Assembly: GCF_000348745.1 (NCBI RefSeq)
Contig: NC_020812.1
Coordinates: 1,125,444-1,189,443, forward strand
Direction of reading: 5' to 3'
DNA from: Micavibrio aeruginosavorus EPB
GTDB taxonomy: Bacteria > Pseudomonadota > Alphaproteobacteria > Micavibrionales > Micavibrionaceae
Length of the DNA stretch: 64,000 bases
Position numbers and translations under genes: made by a program
Shown: in pieces, positions 9,173-17,051 of the stretch
Numbering within the stretch: position 1 is the first letter of the stretch
Layout of the letters: every line of letters begins with the position of its first letter
Notes under the pieces: generated by a model
Databases searched by the model: none
Told to the model about the DNA's origin: nothing
What the model saw: the letters and a program-made list of their open reading frames with translations, nothing else

Positions 9173-9271
9173 GGCTTACGCCCCGGAGCATAAGCGGAGG
9201 GGCGAAAGCCACCCGAAACCGTCTAGGCCGAAGGAGTGCCGCCCGAAGCTCCGCAGGAGCGAAGGGGGGCG
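9173..9271 (+). repeat. Palindromic repeat, copy 1 (99 nt)
   Basis: First of two near-identical 99-nt units (one mismatch, position 9243 c versus 9385 t in copy 2). It contains two foldable parts. The first, extended to 9166-9217, pairs arms 9166-9184 and 9199-9217. The second is a smaller hairpin around gctccgcaggagc with flanking cgccc/gggcg arms separated by a gaa/gaa internal loop. It lies just after tRNA-Pro. In one frame it encodes a peptide (TPRSISGGAKATRNRLGRRS), but this is probably incidental. Confidence 0.85.
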
Positions 9272-9314
9272 ATGAAGATGCGAAAGCATTAGTCGTCTTT
9301 AATGAGTTCTGAAG

Positions 9315-9413
9315 GGCTTACGCCCCGGAGCATAAGCGGAGGGGCGAAAGCCACCCGAAACCGTCTAGGCCGAAGGAGTGCCGCTCGAAGCTCCGCAGGA
9401 GCGAAGGGGGGCG
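9315..9413 (+). repeat. Palindromic repeat, copy 2 (99 nt)
   Basis: Second unit, 43 nt after copy 1 and offset from it by 142 nt. Its last bases (gcgaaggggggcg) lie immediately upstream of the GIY-YIG gene and supply that gene's purine-rich ribosome binding site. The outer left arm of the large hairpin in copy 1 is absent here, so only ggcttacgcccc can pair with the right arm. The 43-nt spacer between copies holds no gene. Confidence 0.85.
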
Positions 9414-9421
9414 TGCAGTGG

Positions 9422-9691
9422 ATGTATTACGTCTACCTGATCCAGAGCATAAACTTCCCTGAGCAGCGATATATTGGTTATACCAAAGACCTGAAATCAC
9501 GCATTCGGGCGCACAATGCGGGCGAATCCCCACATACGGCTAAGTTTTGCCCCTGGGAACTGGTGGTTTATCACGCATTTAAGGACAAAGAGGCTGCCCA
9601 GAAGTTTGAGTATTATTTGAAAACGGGATCAGGTCAGGCATTCGCAAATAAGCGTTTTTGGTGTAAAACCGACGCGTTAAGGGGAGAGTGA
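9422..9691 (+). CDS. GIY-YIG superfamily small nuclease
   Basis: 89 residues, a single-domain UvrC/YhbQ-like GIY-YIG protein. The motif is YYVYLIQS...RYIGYTKDLKSRIRAHN, with the catalytic Arg in the KSRIRAH helix and Glu in AQKFEYYLKTGSG. Start ATG 9422 has aaggggg 11 nt upstream, provided by the end of palindromic repeat copy 2. The frame stays open upstream through the whole repeat to 9302, but that extension encodes only repeat-derived low-complexity peptide. The role of such stand-alone proteins is poorly known. It sits 6 nt upstream of the NDUFS4-like gene. Confidence 0.85.
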   Translation: MYYVYLIQSINFPEQRYIGYTKDLKSRIRAHNAGESPHTAKFCPWELVVYHAFKDKEAAQKFEYYLKTGSGQAFANKRFWCKTDALRGE

Positions 9692-9697
9692 GAAATC

Positions 9698-10006
9698 ATG
9701 AAAGTCACCATTTTCAAACCAAGCCGTAACGTCATGCAATCCGGGCTGGGTAAAACCAAGTTGTGGGTGCTGGAGTATAATCCGGCGACCCCGCGTGGGC
9801 CGGAGCCTCTGATGGGCTGGACGGCGTCTGGCGATACGTTGAATCAGGTGCGCCTGACCTTCGCCAGCATGGATGAAGCCATCGCCTATGCGCAGAAAAA
9901 GGGGTGGGAATATACGGTTCTGCCCGAACACACGCGCCGCGTTGTTCCGCGCAACTATGTCGATAATTTCGCCTATGTTCCGCCGGAAAAGAGCGCTAAG
10001 GCTTAA
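9698..10006 (+). CDS. NADH dehydrogenase complex I accessory subunit, NDUFS4-like
   Basis: 102 residues matching the ETC complex I conserved-region family (mitochondrial NDUFS4, 18 kDa). It begins with the typical short start leading into the IFKPSRNVMQSG stretch, then WVLEYNPATPRGPEPLMGWT, a DTLNQVRLTF segment, and a GWEYTVLPEHTRR stretch. Soluble accessory subunit on the peripheral arm of complex I; in alphaproteobacteria it is usually encoded away from the nuo operon, often beside a tRNA gene, as here. It ends 13 nt before tRNA-Arg. Confidence 0.87.
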   Translation: MKVTIFKPSRNVMQSGLGKTKLWVLEYNPATPRGPEPLMGWTASGDTLNQVRLTFASMDEAIAYAQKKGWEYTVLPEHTRRVVPRNYVDNFAYVPPEKSAKA

Positions 10007-10019
10007 ATCCGCCCAAGAA

Positions 10020-10096
10020 GCGCCCGTAGCTCAACTGGATAGAGCATCCGCCTTCTAAGCGGACGGTTGCAGGTTCGATTCCTGCCGGGCGCGCCA
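10020..10096 (+). tRNA. tRNA-Arg (anticodon TCT)
   Basis: 77 nt with encoded CCA. The acceptor gcgcccg (10020-10026) pairs with cgggcgc (10086-10092), discriminator G, anticodon loop cttctaa with TCT, T-loop ggttcgattcc. It reads AGA/AGG codons. The last 11 bases plus the following att recur at 10149-10162. Confidence 0.95.
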
Positions 10097-10148
10097 TTTT
10101 TCCCAAAAATTGCGGCCCTTTTTTATGATGGTTCGGACTTTGTCCGAA

Positions 10149-10162
10149 CGGGCGCGCCATTT
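10149..10162 (+). repeat. Partial duplicate of tRNA-Arg 3' end
   Basis: The 14 bases cgggcgcgccattt repeat exactly the tRNA-Arg 3' end and its flank (10086-10099), 63 bp downstream. Duplicated tRNA 3' ends are the usual trace of site-specific integration (attL/attR). Here no integrase is present between the copies, so at most this is a scar. Confidence 0.55.
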
Positions 10163-10667
10163 CCCTTGGAAATGGTCGCCATTTTCTTTGAAAATCAGGA
10201 TTTTTAAACGGTGCACGCAGGTGCGCCGTTTTTATTTTGGGCCGTATTTGGGATTCCGCACAAAAAAAGGTCCGGAGACCTTTTGCAAGGACCTCCGGAC
10301 AAACGGCGGTAATAGAGGGTGTGTAACTATTTTGTAGCCCAATACCGGAACCGGTGCAACACAAAAAACGCGAAAAGACAGTTTTTTTGTACCATATCCG
10401 AAACTATCTCCAGTAAATACAAATAAACGAGTAATAGTGATTAAAAAATATAGTACTCAAATACATTTTTCTTATTCATCAAGTTAATGAAACTATGGTT
10501 TTGAATATATAGATTGGATGTTTTCTTTGTTTAAATTACTTGTATTTAAGTAAATACAGTAGAAAACGGTCCGGATGTGGGTTTGGATATGCCCGGATAC
10601 TTGTGACGCGGGGCAGAGGCTAAGCTAAACTTGTGAATAGGAAGTTAAAGCCAGAGGGGTGCGGAAA
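10163..10667. other. Gene-free, AT-rich stretch
   Basis: About 500 bp with no credible gene on either strand. Positions roughly 10340-10560 are strikingly AT-rich compared with the surrounding DNA, with many short A/T runs. One hairpin is visible at 10270-10300 (gtccggag pairing with ctccggac). Small open frames overlapping the tRNA are antisense artefacts. I see no DnaA-box cluster or iterons supporting an origin. It may be the remnant of an inserted element. Confidence 0.6.
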
Positions 10668-11522
10668 TCAGCCCACAGAAATGGCGGAGTTCAGGGGTTT
10701 TTGCCCCCATTCACACCATGATCCGTCGTAGACGGCCACGTCATCGCGCCCCATTTCATGCAGAGCGAGGGCCAGAACACAGGCGGTGACACCGCTGCCG
10801 CAACTGGTGATGATTCGTTTTCCGGTCGCGGCGCGAATCATTTCAGCCACGCTGGGGTGGTTCGGAATCAGGCGGGCCGTACCGGGGTCGATGATGTCCA
10901 TGAAAAACAGATTACGGCTGTTCGGGATATGGCCGGACGTTAAATGCGGGCGTGGTTCCGGGGTTGAGCCTGTAAAACGATCCGGGCTGCGCGCATCAAG
11001 GATCAGGCATTCATCCGGGCGCGTGCGCGCGTCATCCACCGCGGCGTGGTCGCATACCAGATGCGGGCGATAGGTGGCGCGGAACGGCGTTGTGGCGGCC
11101 GGTGTGGGAGCTGCTGGACCAACATTCATGGGCAGGCCCATGGCCACCCACAACGGCAATCCGCCATTCAGGACGCGGACATTATCATGCCCATACAGAC
11201 GGAACATCCACCATACGCGGGCGGCGGCCATGGCGAGGCCACTTTGATCATAGATGACAATCTGGCTGTCATTGCCAATACCCATGGCGGTGACGGCGGC
11301 GGCGAAATCGTCGGCATCCGGCACCATATGCGGCAACGGATTATCGTGGTTTGCAATGTCATCAATATCGAAGAAAACGGCATTGCCGATGCGGGCCTGG
11401 GTGTAGACAGGATTCATCACGCCGTATGTGGCGTCAATCAGGACCAGATTGGCCGGTGCGTCGGCCATCAACCGCGCCAGATCCTGAGGCTCGATCAAAG
11501 CGGATGCGGGACGTTCTGTCAT
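10668..11522 (-). CDS. sseA: 3-mercaptopyruvate sulfurtransferase
   Basis: 284 residues, two rhodanese domains. The active-site loop CGSGVTAC with catalytic Cys241 is the mercaptopyruvate-type loop (thiosulfate-specific rhodaneses carry a basic CRxGxR loop). The N-terminal half holds the inactive rhodanese domain with VIYDQSGLAMAARVWW. Transfers sulfur from 3-mercaptopyruvate to thiols or cyanide in the cytoplasm. Its ATG overlaps the TGA of the upstream cyclase gene (ATGA, 4 bp), so the two are translationally coupled. Confidence 0.88.
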   Translation of the reverse strand: MTERPASALIEPQDLARLMADAPANLVLIDATYGVMNPVYTQARIGNAVFFDIDDIANHDNPLPHMVPDADDFAAAVTAMGIGNDSQIVIYDQSGLAMAAARVWWMFRLYGHDNVRVLNGGLPLWVAMGLPMNVGPAAPTPAATTPFRATYRPHLVCDHAAVDDARTRPDECLILDARSPDRFTGSTPEPRPHLTSGHIPNSRNLFFMDIIDPGTARLIPNHPSVAEMIRAATGKRIITSCGSGVTACVLALALHEMGRDDVAVYDGSWCEWGQKPLNSAISVG

Positions 11523-12688
11523 GCGGCAACAGCGGTGTTACGGCTTTGGCCGTTGATTGTATAAACGGTGATGCCTTCGGTTTTGCCACGCACCGATTGG
11601 TGGCCCATGGCTTCCAGCTGGGCTTGCCAGTTTTGGCTCAGGTCGCGGAGCAGGGAGTCTGAGAGCAAAATTTTTGTACCCAACTCCTTGTTCATCTGTT
11701 CCAAGCGAGCGGCGGTGTTGACCACGTCGCCATAGACGCCGAGGAACAATTTTTCTTCGCCAATCTGTTGCAAAACGACGGGGCCGGAATGAATGCCAAT
11801 GCGGAAATCGGGCACGGTTTTATACAGCTTTCGGTATTCGTGACGGCTGGAATCCAGTTGGGCGCGCAGGGCAATCACTGAGGCCAGCGCGCGGTCCGCG
11901 TGTTTGCGCGGCCACAGAACGACAAGGCCATCCCCCGTGTAATTGACAATATCGCCCCCATGAATCCGGAAGATGGCGGTGGCGTCGAAAATAAAACGGG
12001 CGATCAAATCCATCGCGTCCTTTGGGGGCAGGCGTTCCGCATTCGCGGACGATCCGACCATATCGAGAAACAGGACGATGCGTTCCCGTTCGACCGGGTG
12101 GTGATACGTGCCCGTCAGGAATTGCACGAAATGGTTCGGGCCCACCATGCCGATAATTTTCAGCAGGCCGATGGAAATGGTTGGCACCGTCACGGCCACG
12201 GCCAGGAAATACATGTAAAATTCCGTCGGCAACCGCTCAACCAGCGTCATCAGCCCGTAGATAAACACCGTCAGGCCAAAGCTGGCCGATAAAGCGGCAC
12301 CCAGCATGATGATATACAGGCCCAGCCGTTGTGTAGGGGATGCCCGGCGCAGGGACAGGCCGTGGATGGATTGTGTAATCTCAATATAAATCAGCCAGCA
12401 CAGGCCGTAGAGCGCCCAGAATGTTAAATGCACCGTATCATCGACGGGCAAGGGGACGCCGCTGAATTTCAGAATGCCAAAGGCGGCCATCGCGGTGATA
12501 ACAAAAACGCTCAGGCGTGTGGCGAAGAAGAACAGGGCCGTCGCGCCGATCAGCGCACATTCCCCCCAGTAAATCAGCGCCAATGATCCGACATGCAGAT
12601 GATCCGTGTAAAACGCCGCCAGCGGTGCCAGGTTGAGCAGGATCAGGAGTGGGATCAGGAATTTCGGGCTGAAGAGAAATTTAGTCAT
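11519..12688 (-). CDS. Membrane-bound class III adenylate/guanylate cyclase
   Basis: 389 residues. Five or six hydrophobic helices fill residues 5-185, followed by a class III nucleotide cyclase domain (about 200-370). The two metal-binding aspartates are Asp209 (FLDMVGSS) and Asp253 (NYTGDGLVVLW). The transition-state Asn/Arg pair is in GDVVNTAARLEQMN. Makes cAMP (or cGMP; specificity not decided) on the cytoplasmic face, with the membrane domain as the probable sensor. It is first in a two-gene unit with sseA, sharing an ATGA overlap. Confidence 0.87.
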   Translation of the reverse strand: MTKFLFSPKFLIPLLILLNLAPLAAFYTDHLHVGSLALIYWGECALIGATALFFFATRLSVFVITAMAAFGILKFSGVPLPVDDTVHLTFWALYGLCWLIYIEITQSIHGLSLRRASPTQRLGLYIIMLGAALSASFGLTVFIYGLMTLVERLPTEFYMYFLAVAVTVPTISIGLLKIIGMVGPNHFVQFLTGTYHHPVERERIVLFLDMVGSSANAERLPPKDAMDLIARFIFDATAIFRIHGGDIVNYTGDGLVVLWPRKHADRALASVIALRAQLDSSRHEYRKLYKTVPDFRIGIHSGPVVLQQIGEEKLFLGVYGDVVNTAARLEQMNKELGTKILLSDSLLRDLSQNWQAQLEAMGHQSVRGKTEGITVYTINGQSRNTAVAA

Positions 12689-12775
12689 GGGCGTGCTTTG
12701 TGACTCTGTTTTTCATGCTGTAACCGCCCCGCACACCGTTTTTATAATTATGGGGCTATTGATCATTGCAATCTA

Positions 12776-13915
12776 TCATAGCGAAAGCGCAAACCCAAGG
12801 CATCCCGATGCAATAAGTGTCACGGGAATGACCCATTTCCAGCGAATCAGGCTGATGGCGGCCAGTGCGGCCAAAGCGAGCACGACGGGAACAGGGGCGG
12901 TCAGGGTTTGGTGGGCGATTGTTGCGGTCGTGACGGCGAACAGGCCGATAACGGCGGCTGCGATGGCGTGTAATCCGCCATGCCATGACGGGTTTTCAAT
13001 GATTTTTTCCAGATGATTGTGGCCCAGCAAGGTAAAACCAAAAGCGGGCAGAAAGATGCCCAGGGTCATCAGAATGGCCCCACCAACCCCATCGACCAGA
13101 TAGCCCAGATAGGTGCCAAAAATCACCATCGGGGCCGGGATAATGCTGGAGAGCGCAATCCCGTCCACGAAATGTTGCAGTGTGATATTGGGGTACAGGC
13201 CGACCATGCTGTTTTCCAGGAACGGAAGCACGGTATAAGCCCCGCCGAATGAAAGCATGCCGGCCTTCAGCCCTTCAATAAACAATCCGCCATGCCGTAA
13301 AACCGACAGCGGAACGGTGGGCGATGCGAATGTTGTCGAGGCGATAAAGCCCGCAACGATAATCGCGCTGGCGATCAGCATAACGGGGCGGGGCCACGCA
13401 TGGTCCATGTAATGGATGGTCAGCGCCGCGGCGAACACGACCAGAAAATGCACGCCGGCAAAGGTCATCGCGCACGAGGCCAGTGCGATAAACCACAATA
13501 TCGGCGTATCCAGCGTATGCCGCCCCATGCGGTACAGCGCCCGCACGATCAACGCGACCACAGCCGGTGCAACGCCCACAAAAATGGGCAACAACACATC
13601 CGCGCCCAAACGCACATACAATGCGGACAGGATCAAAATGAACACAAAGCCGGGCAACATAAACCCCAGCCCGGCCAACAGCCCGCCCAATCGCCCCATG
13701 CGCACCATACCCATATAGACGCATAATTCATGCGCCTCTGGACCGGGCAGGGCCTGATACACGGCCAGCGCACGACGGAATTTATCGGGTGATATCCATT
13801 GCTCCCGCTCCACCAACGCATGGCGGATCATATCAATCTGCGCCACGGGGCCGCCCCAGGCGTTCAGGCCGAATTTGAGGAAGGTCCAAAACAGAGCGAG
13901 ATAAGAGCGCATCAT
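12776..13915 (-). CDS. chrA: Chromate transporter, long-chain CHR family
   Basis: 379 residues with two homologous CHR domains, each of about six helices. The N-terminal half starts with FLKFGLNAWGGPVAQIDMIR and carries the AVYQALPGPEA motif; the second half contains MLSFGGAYTVLPFLE and the pattern DGIALSSIIPAPMVIFGTYLGY. Proton-motive-force driven efflux of chromate or a related oxyanion across the inner membrane. It stands alone between the cyclase operon and two tRNA genes, with about 87 bp of unremarkable sequence downstream. Confidence 0.87.
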   Translation of the reverse strand: MMRSYLALFWTFLKFGLNAWGGPVAQIDMIRHALVEREQWISPDKFRRALAVYQALPGPEAHELCVYMGMVRMGRLGGLLAGLGFMLPGFVFILILSALYVRLGADVLLPIFVGVAPAVVALIVRALYRMGRHTLDTPILWFIALASCAMTFAGVHFLVVFAAALTIHYMDHAWPRPVMLIASAIIVAGFIASTTFASPTVPLSVLRHGGLFIEGLKAGMLSFGGAYTVLPFLENSMVGLYPNITLQHFVDGIALSSIIPAPMVIFGTYLGYLVDGVGGAILMTLGIFLPAFGFTLLGHNHLEKIIENPSWHGGLHAIAAAVIGLFAVTTATIAHQTLTAPVPVVLALAALAAISLIRWKWVIPVTLIASGCLGFALSL

Positions 13916-13957
13916 TACGTCTGCTAAATGTTTTGGGGAAATGAAAAGGAAAAGAGA

Positions 13958-14032
13958 TGGCTCCCTGAGCAGGATTCGAACCTGCGACCAATCGATTAAC
14001 AGTCGATTGCTCTACCGCTGAGCTATCAGGGA
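13958..14032 (-). tRNA. tRNA-Asn (anticodon GTT)
   Basis: 75 nt on the minus strand with encoded CCA (complement tgg at 13958-13960). Acceptor tccctga/tcaggga is fully paired, the anticodon loop is ctgttaatc with GTT, and the T-loop is ggttcgaatcc. Confidence 0.95.
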
Positions 14033-14112
14033 ATGCTCATATGCGAACGGGATGAGGGATAGAATATTATTTCCCGGATTTCCAGTCCTTTTTTTATTTT
14101 AACAACAATCTT

Positions 14113-14186
14113 TGGAGGCACGAGCCGGAATCGAACCGGCGTACAAGGATTTGCAGTCCTCTGCCTAGCCACTCGGCCACCGCGCC
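14113..14186 (-). tRNA. tRNA-Cys (anticodon GCA)
   Basis: 74 nt on the minus strand with encoded CCA (complement tgg at 14113-14115). Anticodon loop ctgcaaa with GCA, T-loop ggttcgattcc. The acceptor ggcgcgg pairs with tcgtgcc through two G-U wobbles. It is 80 bp from tRNA-Asn on the same strand. Confidence 0.94.
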
Positions 14187-14605
14187 CCACCAAAGAATGC
14201 GTCAGGGGTAGGGATATGCCTGAAGTTCTGCGGGGCGTCAATGGCTGGTTAAGGGGAAAATGGATTTTTCCGTTTCTTATGACCGCTGGGGCTTGACGGA
14301 ATCTCTGGGCGGCGTAGTTTAAGCACGAATAAACCGTTCGGTTTAGATTTTTGTGGGTTTTGTCTTATGTTAATGGCGGTGCGCTGTTCACGGTCGTATT
14401 CAAAGCAACGTTGCAAATTGACACGGACGGCGTGGCGCGGCAGTGAAGATGGGGAAGGGTACAAGTCAAAATTGTCGTCGGCGTTATGTTTAACCTGTGG
14501 AAAACTGCTGGTCAGCGAGTCGGTGATGGAGTAAAAAGGAGAAGGCCCGTTCGGGACCGTTTCCTGTTTCTAATCTTCTAACGTTTAAGTCTCTTGGTGT
14601 TGTCG
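14187..14605. other. Intergenic region without a confident gene
   Basis: About 420 bp between tRNA-Cys and the Pcm-like gene. On the minus strand a frame is open from 14569 to the stop at 14249 (106 codons) with codon-third-position C/G preference in its first part. It lacks ATG or GTG, the only conventional start being a TTG at 14464, and no SD is seen. I therefore do not call it a gene. A purine-rich aaaaaggagaagg at 14532-14544 on the plus strand has no start codon at a suitable distance. Confidence 0.45.
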
Positions 14606-15265
14606 ATGAATTTTTCTCAGGCGCGCAGCGCGATGGTTGAATCCCAGATCCACACAATGGGGGTGATTACGCCCGCCATTCTGGAGGCGTTTCGGACCGT
14701 TCCGCGCGAAGCGTTCGTGCCGCCACATCTGGCTGGCATTGCATATATTGATGAGGACATTCCCCTGGGGGATGGCCGCGTGTTGATCGAACCCGCCGTT
14801 CTGGCCCGCATGATTGAAGCCGCACAAGTAAACGCCAACGATGTTGTTTTGAATGTGGGTGACAGCACGGGCTATTCGTCCGCGGTGTTGTCGTTGCTGG
14901 CCACCACGGTGGTCACGATGGAATCCCACCCGGGGCAATTGGACGCCGCCCGTCATGCCTGGGCCGCATGTGATTACTGTAACATTGCGCCGATTACATG
15001 TGACGCAACGGAAGGGTGCCCGGAACATGCGCCGTATTCATTGATTGTGATGAACGGTGCCGTGGCTGAAATTCCCGAAATTTTTGTGGCGCAATTGTCC
15101 GTTAACGGGCGTTTGGTCGCTGTGTTGAAGCCCGATGCAAATGCGCCCGGCCATGCGGTGATTGTACAGCGTGTCGGCAATGAAAAATATTCGACCACGA
15201 AAGTGTTCGACGCGAGCATGCCTTATCTGCCCGGTTTTGAACCGCGGCACGATTTTGTTTTCTAA
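14606..15265 (+). CDS. Pcm-like protein-L-isoaspartate methyltransferase family protein
   Basis: 219 residues from ATG 14606. The layout follows Pcm: an N-terminal MVESQIHTMGV helix, the substrate-side VPREAFVPPHLAGIAYID, a central LIEPAVLARMIE and a SAM-binding loop VLNVGDSTGYSSAVLS. This loop deviates from the canonical Gly-rich VLEIGTGSGY. This variant commonly sits upstream of tolC in alphaproteobacteria, as here. Proposed action: methylation of damaged aspartyl residues or another carboxyl substrate; activity unproven. No strong SD precedes the ATG. Confidence 0.75.
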   Translation: MNFSQARSAMVESQIHTMGVITPAILEAFRTVPREAFVPPHLAGIAYIDEDIPLGDGRVLIEPAVLARMIEAAQVNANDVVLNVGDSTGYSSAVLSLLATTVVTMESHPGQLDAARHAWAACDYCNIAPITCDATEGCPEHAPYSLIVMNGAVAEIPEIFVAQLSVNGRLVAVLKPDANAPGHAVIVQRVGNEKYSTTKVFDASMPYLPGFEPRHDFVF

Positions 15266-15298
15266 ACGATATCCAACTTAAAAGAAGGACCTGCGCAA

Positions 15299-16975
15299 AT
15301 GATCCGTAACCGTAACAAGTTTTTGACTGGTGTAATGGCGTTGATGGTTGCAACGCCCTTGGCCGCGGCCAGCGCGCAGGATTACAAGCCAAAACCGGGC
15401 GTCGGCATGGCGCCGATTATGGATGGCCCGGGCGAACGGTCGAAACCGCAGGCGGCTGTGACGCAATCGTCCGGCGCAAACGACGCCTATATGGGCGGTG
15501 CGGCTGCACCGGGAACCGTATCCAAGGATGTGTCTAAAGATGCGCCGAAGACATCGAATGGAAACAGTCTGAGTGACGTCGCCGCCGCACAAGCGGAAAA
15601 AACCGAAGATATGAATATCAATATTCACACCATCCAAACGGCGGACAGCAAAGCCCCGGAACAAACGCTGGGGGCCGTTTTGCGGTGGGCGTATGACAAC
15701 AACCCGACCATTCGGGCTGCGCGTCAGGAGCTGTATGCGACGCAGGAAAACCTGCCACAGGCACAAGCCGGTTGGAAACCGACGGCAAGCGCCAACGCCA
15801 ACGTAACCAAAACGTGGCTGGATGGCACGGGTGATCCGGACGGTTCGACAGAAAAAGGCATCGGCGCAGAGATTCAACAGCCGCTGTATCGTGGTGGCCG
15901 GACCGTGGCGTCAACCGACAGCGCCGAAAATTTAATTCTGGCGCAACGTGCGTTTCTGAAAGCCACGGAACAGGATGTGATGATCTCCGTCATCACCGCG
16001 TATATGAACGTGTTGCGCGATCAGGCTTTGTATGACCTGTCCGTCAACAACCGCGAAGTGATCGCCCGTCAGTTGGAAGCATCCCGCGCGCGTTTCGATG
16101 TGGGTGATGTAACCCGCACCGACGTGTCGCAATCCGAAGCCCGTCTGGCCCAGGCCGAAGCCGGTGTGACCAACGCGATTGGGCAGTTGCGGTCCAGTCT
16201 GGCCGTCTATGAACAGGTTGTCGGCATGCCGGCAGGTCGTCTGACCTATCCGAAAGTAAAGGTCAGCATTCCGTCATCACGTGATGCCGCCGTATCGCAG
16301 GCGGAAACAGACAACCCGTCCGTTGTTGCGGCTGAATTCCTGCGCAATTCGGCGGAGCATGATATTGACCGCGTCTTCGGCGAATTGTTGCCGGAGGTGG
16401 GTTTGTTCGCCCAATGGAACCAGGCGTGGGACCCGTCACCGGGCCTGTATGATGATTCTTCGGATACGGCGATTGGCGTTCGTGCGACCATTCCACTGTA
16501 CGAAGCGGGCGCGACACGTTCACGCGTGCGCCAGGCCAAACACACGGAAAGCCAGCGTTTGCTCCAGATCAGCGAGGCGCGCCGTCTGGCCCGTCAGCAA
16601 GCTGTCAGTTCCTGGGAAGATCTGGCCGCTGCGCGTGCCGAAATCACTTCGCGTGAAGCCCAGGTTGTGGCAACACGCGTTGCCCGTGACGGCGTAAAGC
16701 AGGAAGCCGAGCTGGGCACCCGGACCATTCTGGACGCCCTGGACGCGGATCAGGAATATCTGGACGCCCAAACCGCTCTGGTTACAGCCCAGCGGGATGA
16801 GGTTGTGGCGCAATATTTCCTGGCCTCAACGGTGGGGACGCTGACCCCGGATTCGCTCGGTTTTCCAGAACTCAGTCACATGGAAGGGTATGATGCCCAT
16901 CTGGATGACATAACAAGCCGTGTTTTTTCCATGGATACAGAAAATACGGTGGATCACGGCGATAACGGCCTTTGA
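15299..16975 (+). CDS. tolC: TolC-family outer-membrane efflux channel
   Basis: 558 residues. The signal peptide (about 1-26, cut after SAQ or ASA) is followed by an unusually long Pro/Ala/Ser-rich segment (about 27-118). The OEP domain then runs from TLGAVLRWAYDNNPTIRAARQEL onward, including the second repeat with DNPSVVAAEFL and the ETV-like GTRTILDALDADQEYLDAQ region near 475-495. Forms the trimeric outer-membrane duct of tripartite pumps and type I secretion systems. SD aagaagga lies about 10 nt upstream. It follows the Pcm-like gene by 33 nt and is probably co-transcribed. Confidence 0.88.
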   Translation: MIRNRNKFLTGVMALMVATPLAAASAQDYKPKPGVGMAPIMDGPGERSKPQAAVTQSSGANDAYMGGAAAPGTVSKDVSKDAPKTSNGNSLSDVAAAQAEKTEDMNINIHTIQTADSKAPEQTLGAVLRWAYDNNPTIRAARQELYATQENLPQAQAGWKPTASANANVTKTWLDGTGDPDGSTEKGIGAEIQQPLYRGGRTVASTDSAENLILAQRAFLKATEQDVMISVITAYMNVLRDQALYDLSVNNREVIARQLEASRARFDVGDVTRTDVSQSEARLAQAEAGVTNAIGQLRSSLAVYEQVVGMPAGRLTYPKVKVSIPSSRDAAVSQAETDNPSVVAAEFLRNSAEHDIDRVFGELLPEVGLFAQWNQAWDPSPGLYDDSSDTAIGVRATIPLYEAGATRSRVRQAKHTESQRLLQISEARRLARQQAVSSWEDLAAARAEITSREAQVVATRVARDGVKQEAELGTRTILDALDADQEYLDAQTALVTAQRDEVVAQYFLASTVGTLTPDSLGFPELSHMEGYDAHLDDITSRVFSMDTENTVDHGDNGL

Positions 16976-16990
16976 CAAGGGCGGAGCAAT

Positions 16991-17036
16991 GTAAGAAACT
17001 GATTTCACAGAGATAAATTTTTGTGAAACATCTTAC
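16991..17036 (+). promoter_or_regulatory. Nested inverted repeat upstream of popZ
   Basis: Two nested arm pairs lie in the short tolC-popZ gap: gtaaga (16991-16996) with tcttac (17031-17036), and inside them tttcaca (17003-17009) with tgtgaaa (17022-17028). It could be an mRNA hairpin or a dimeric operator. No T-run follows, so it is not a clear terminator. Confidence 0.45.
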
Positions 17037-17051
17037 GGAATACTGCGCCGA

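Noticed and set aside
9302-9421. N-terminal extension of the GIY-YIG protein through the repeat
   Set aside because: It is repeat-derived low-complexity peptide; the ATG at 9422 gives the normal family length and has a suitable SD.
10110-10337. 75-codon plus-strand frame downstream of tRNA-Arg
   Set aside because: No SD, atypical composition, and it crosses hairpins and the tRNA-end duplicate; no sign of coding bias.
9996-10364. Minus-strand frame of 122 codons across tRNA-Arg
   Set aside because: Its product contains the GIEPATVRLEGG peptide that is a well-known artefact of reading a tRNA gene antisense.
10340-10667. Replication origin in the AT-rich stretch
   Set aside because: No DnaA-box cluster, iterons or origin-associated genes are present.
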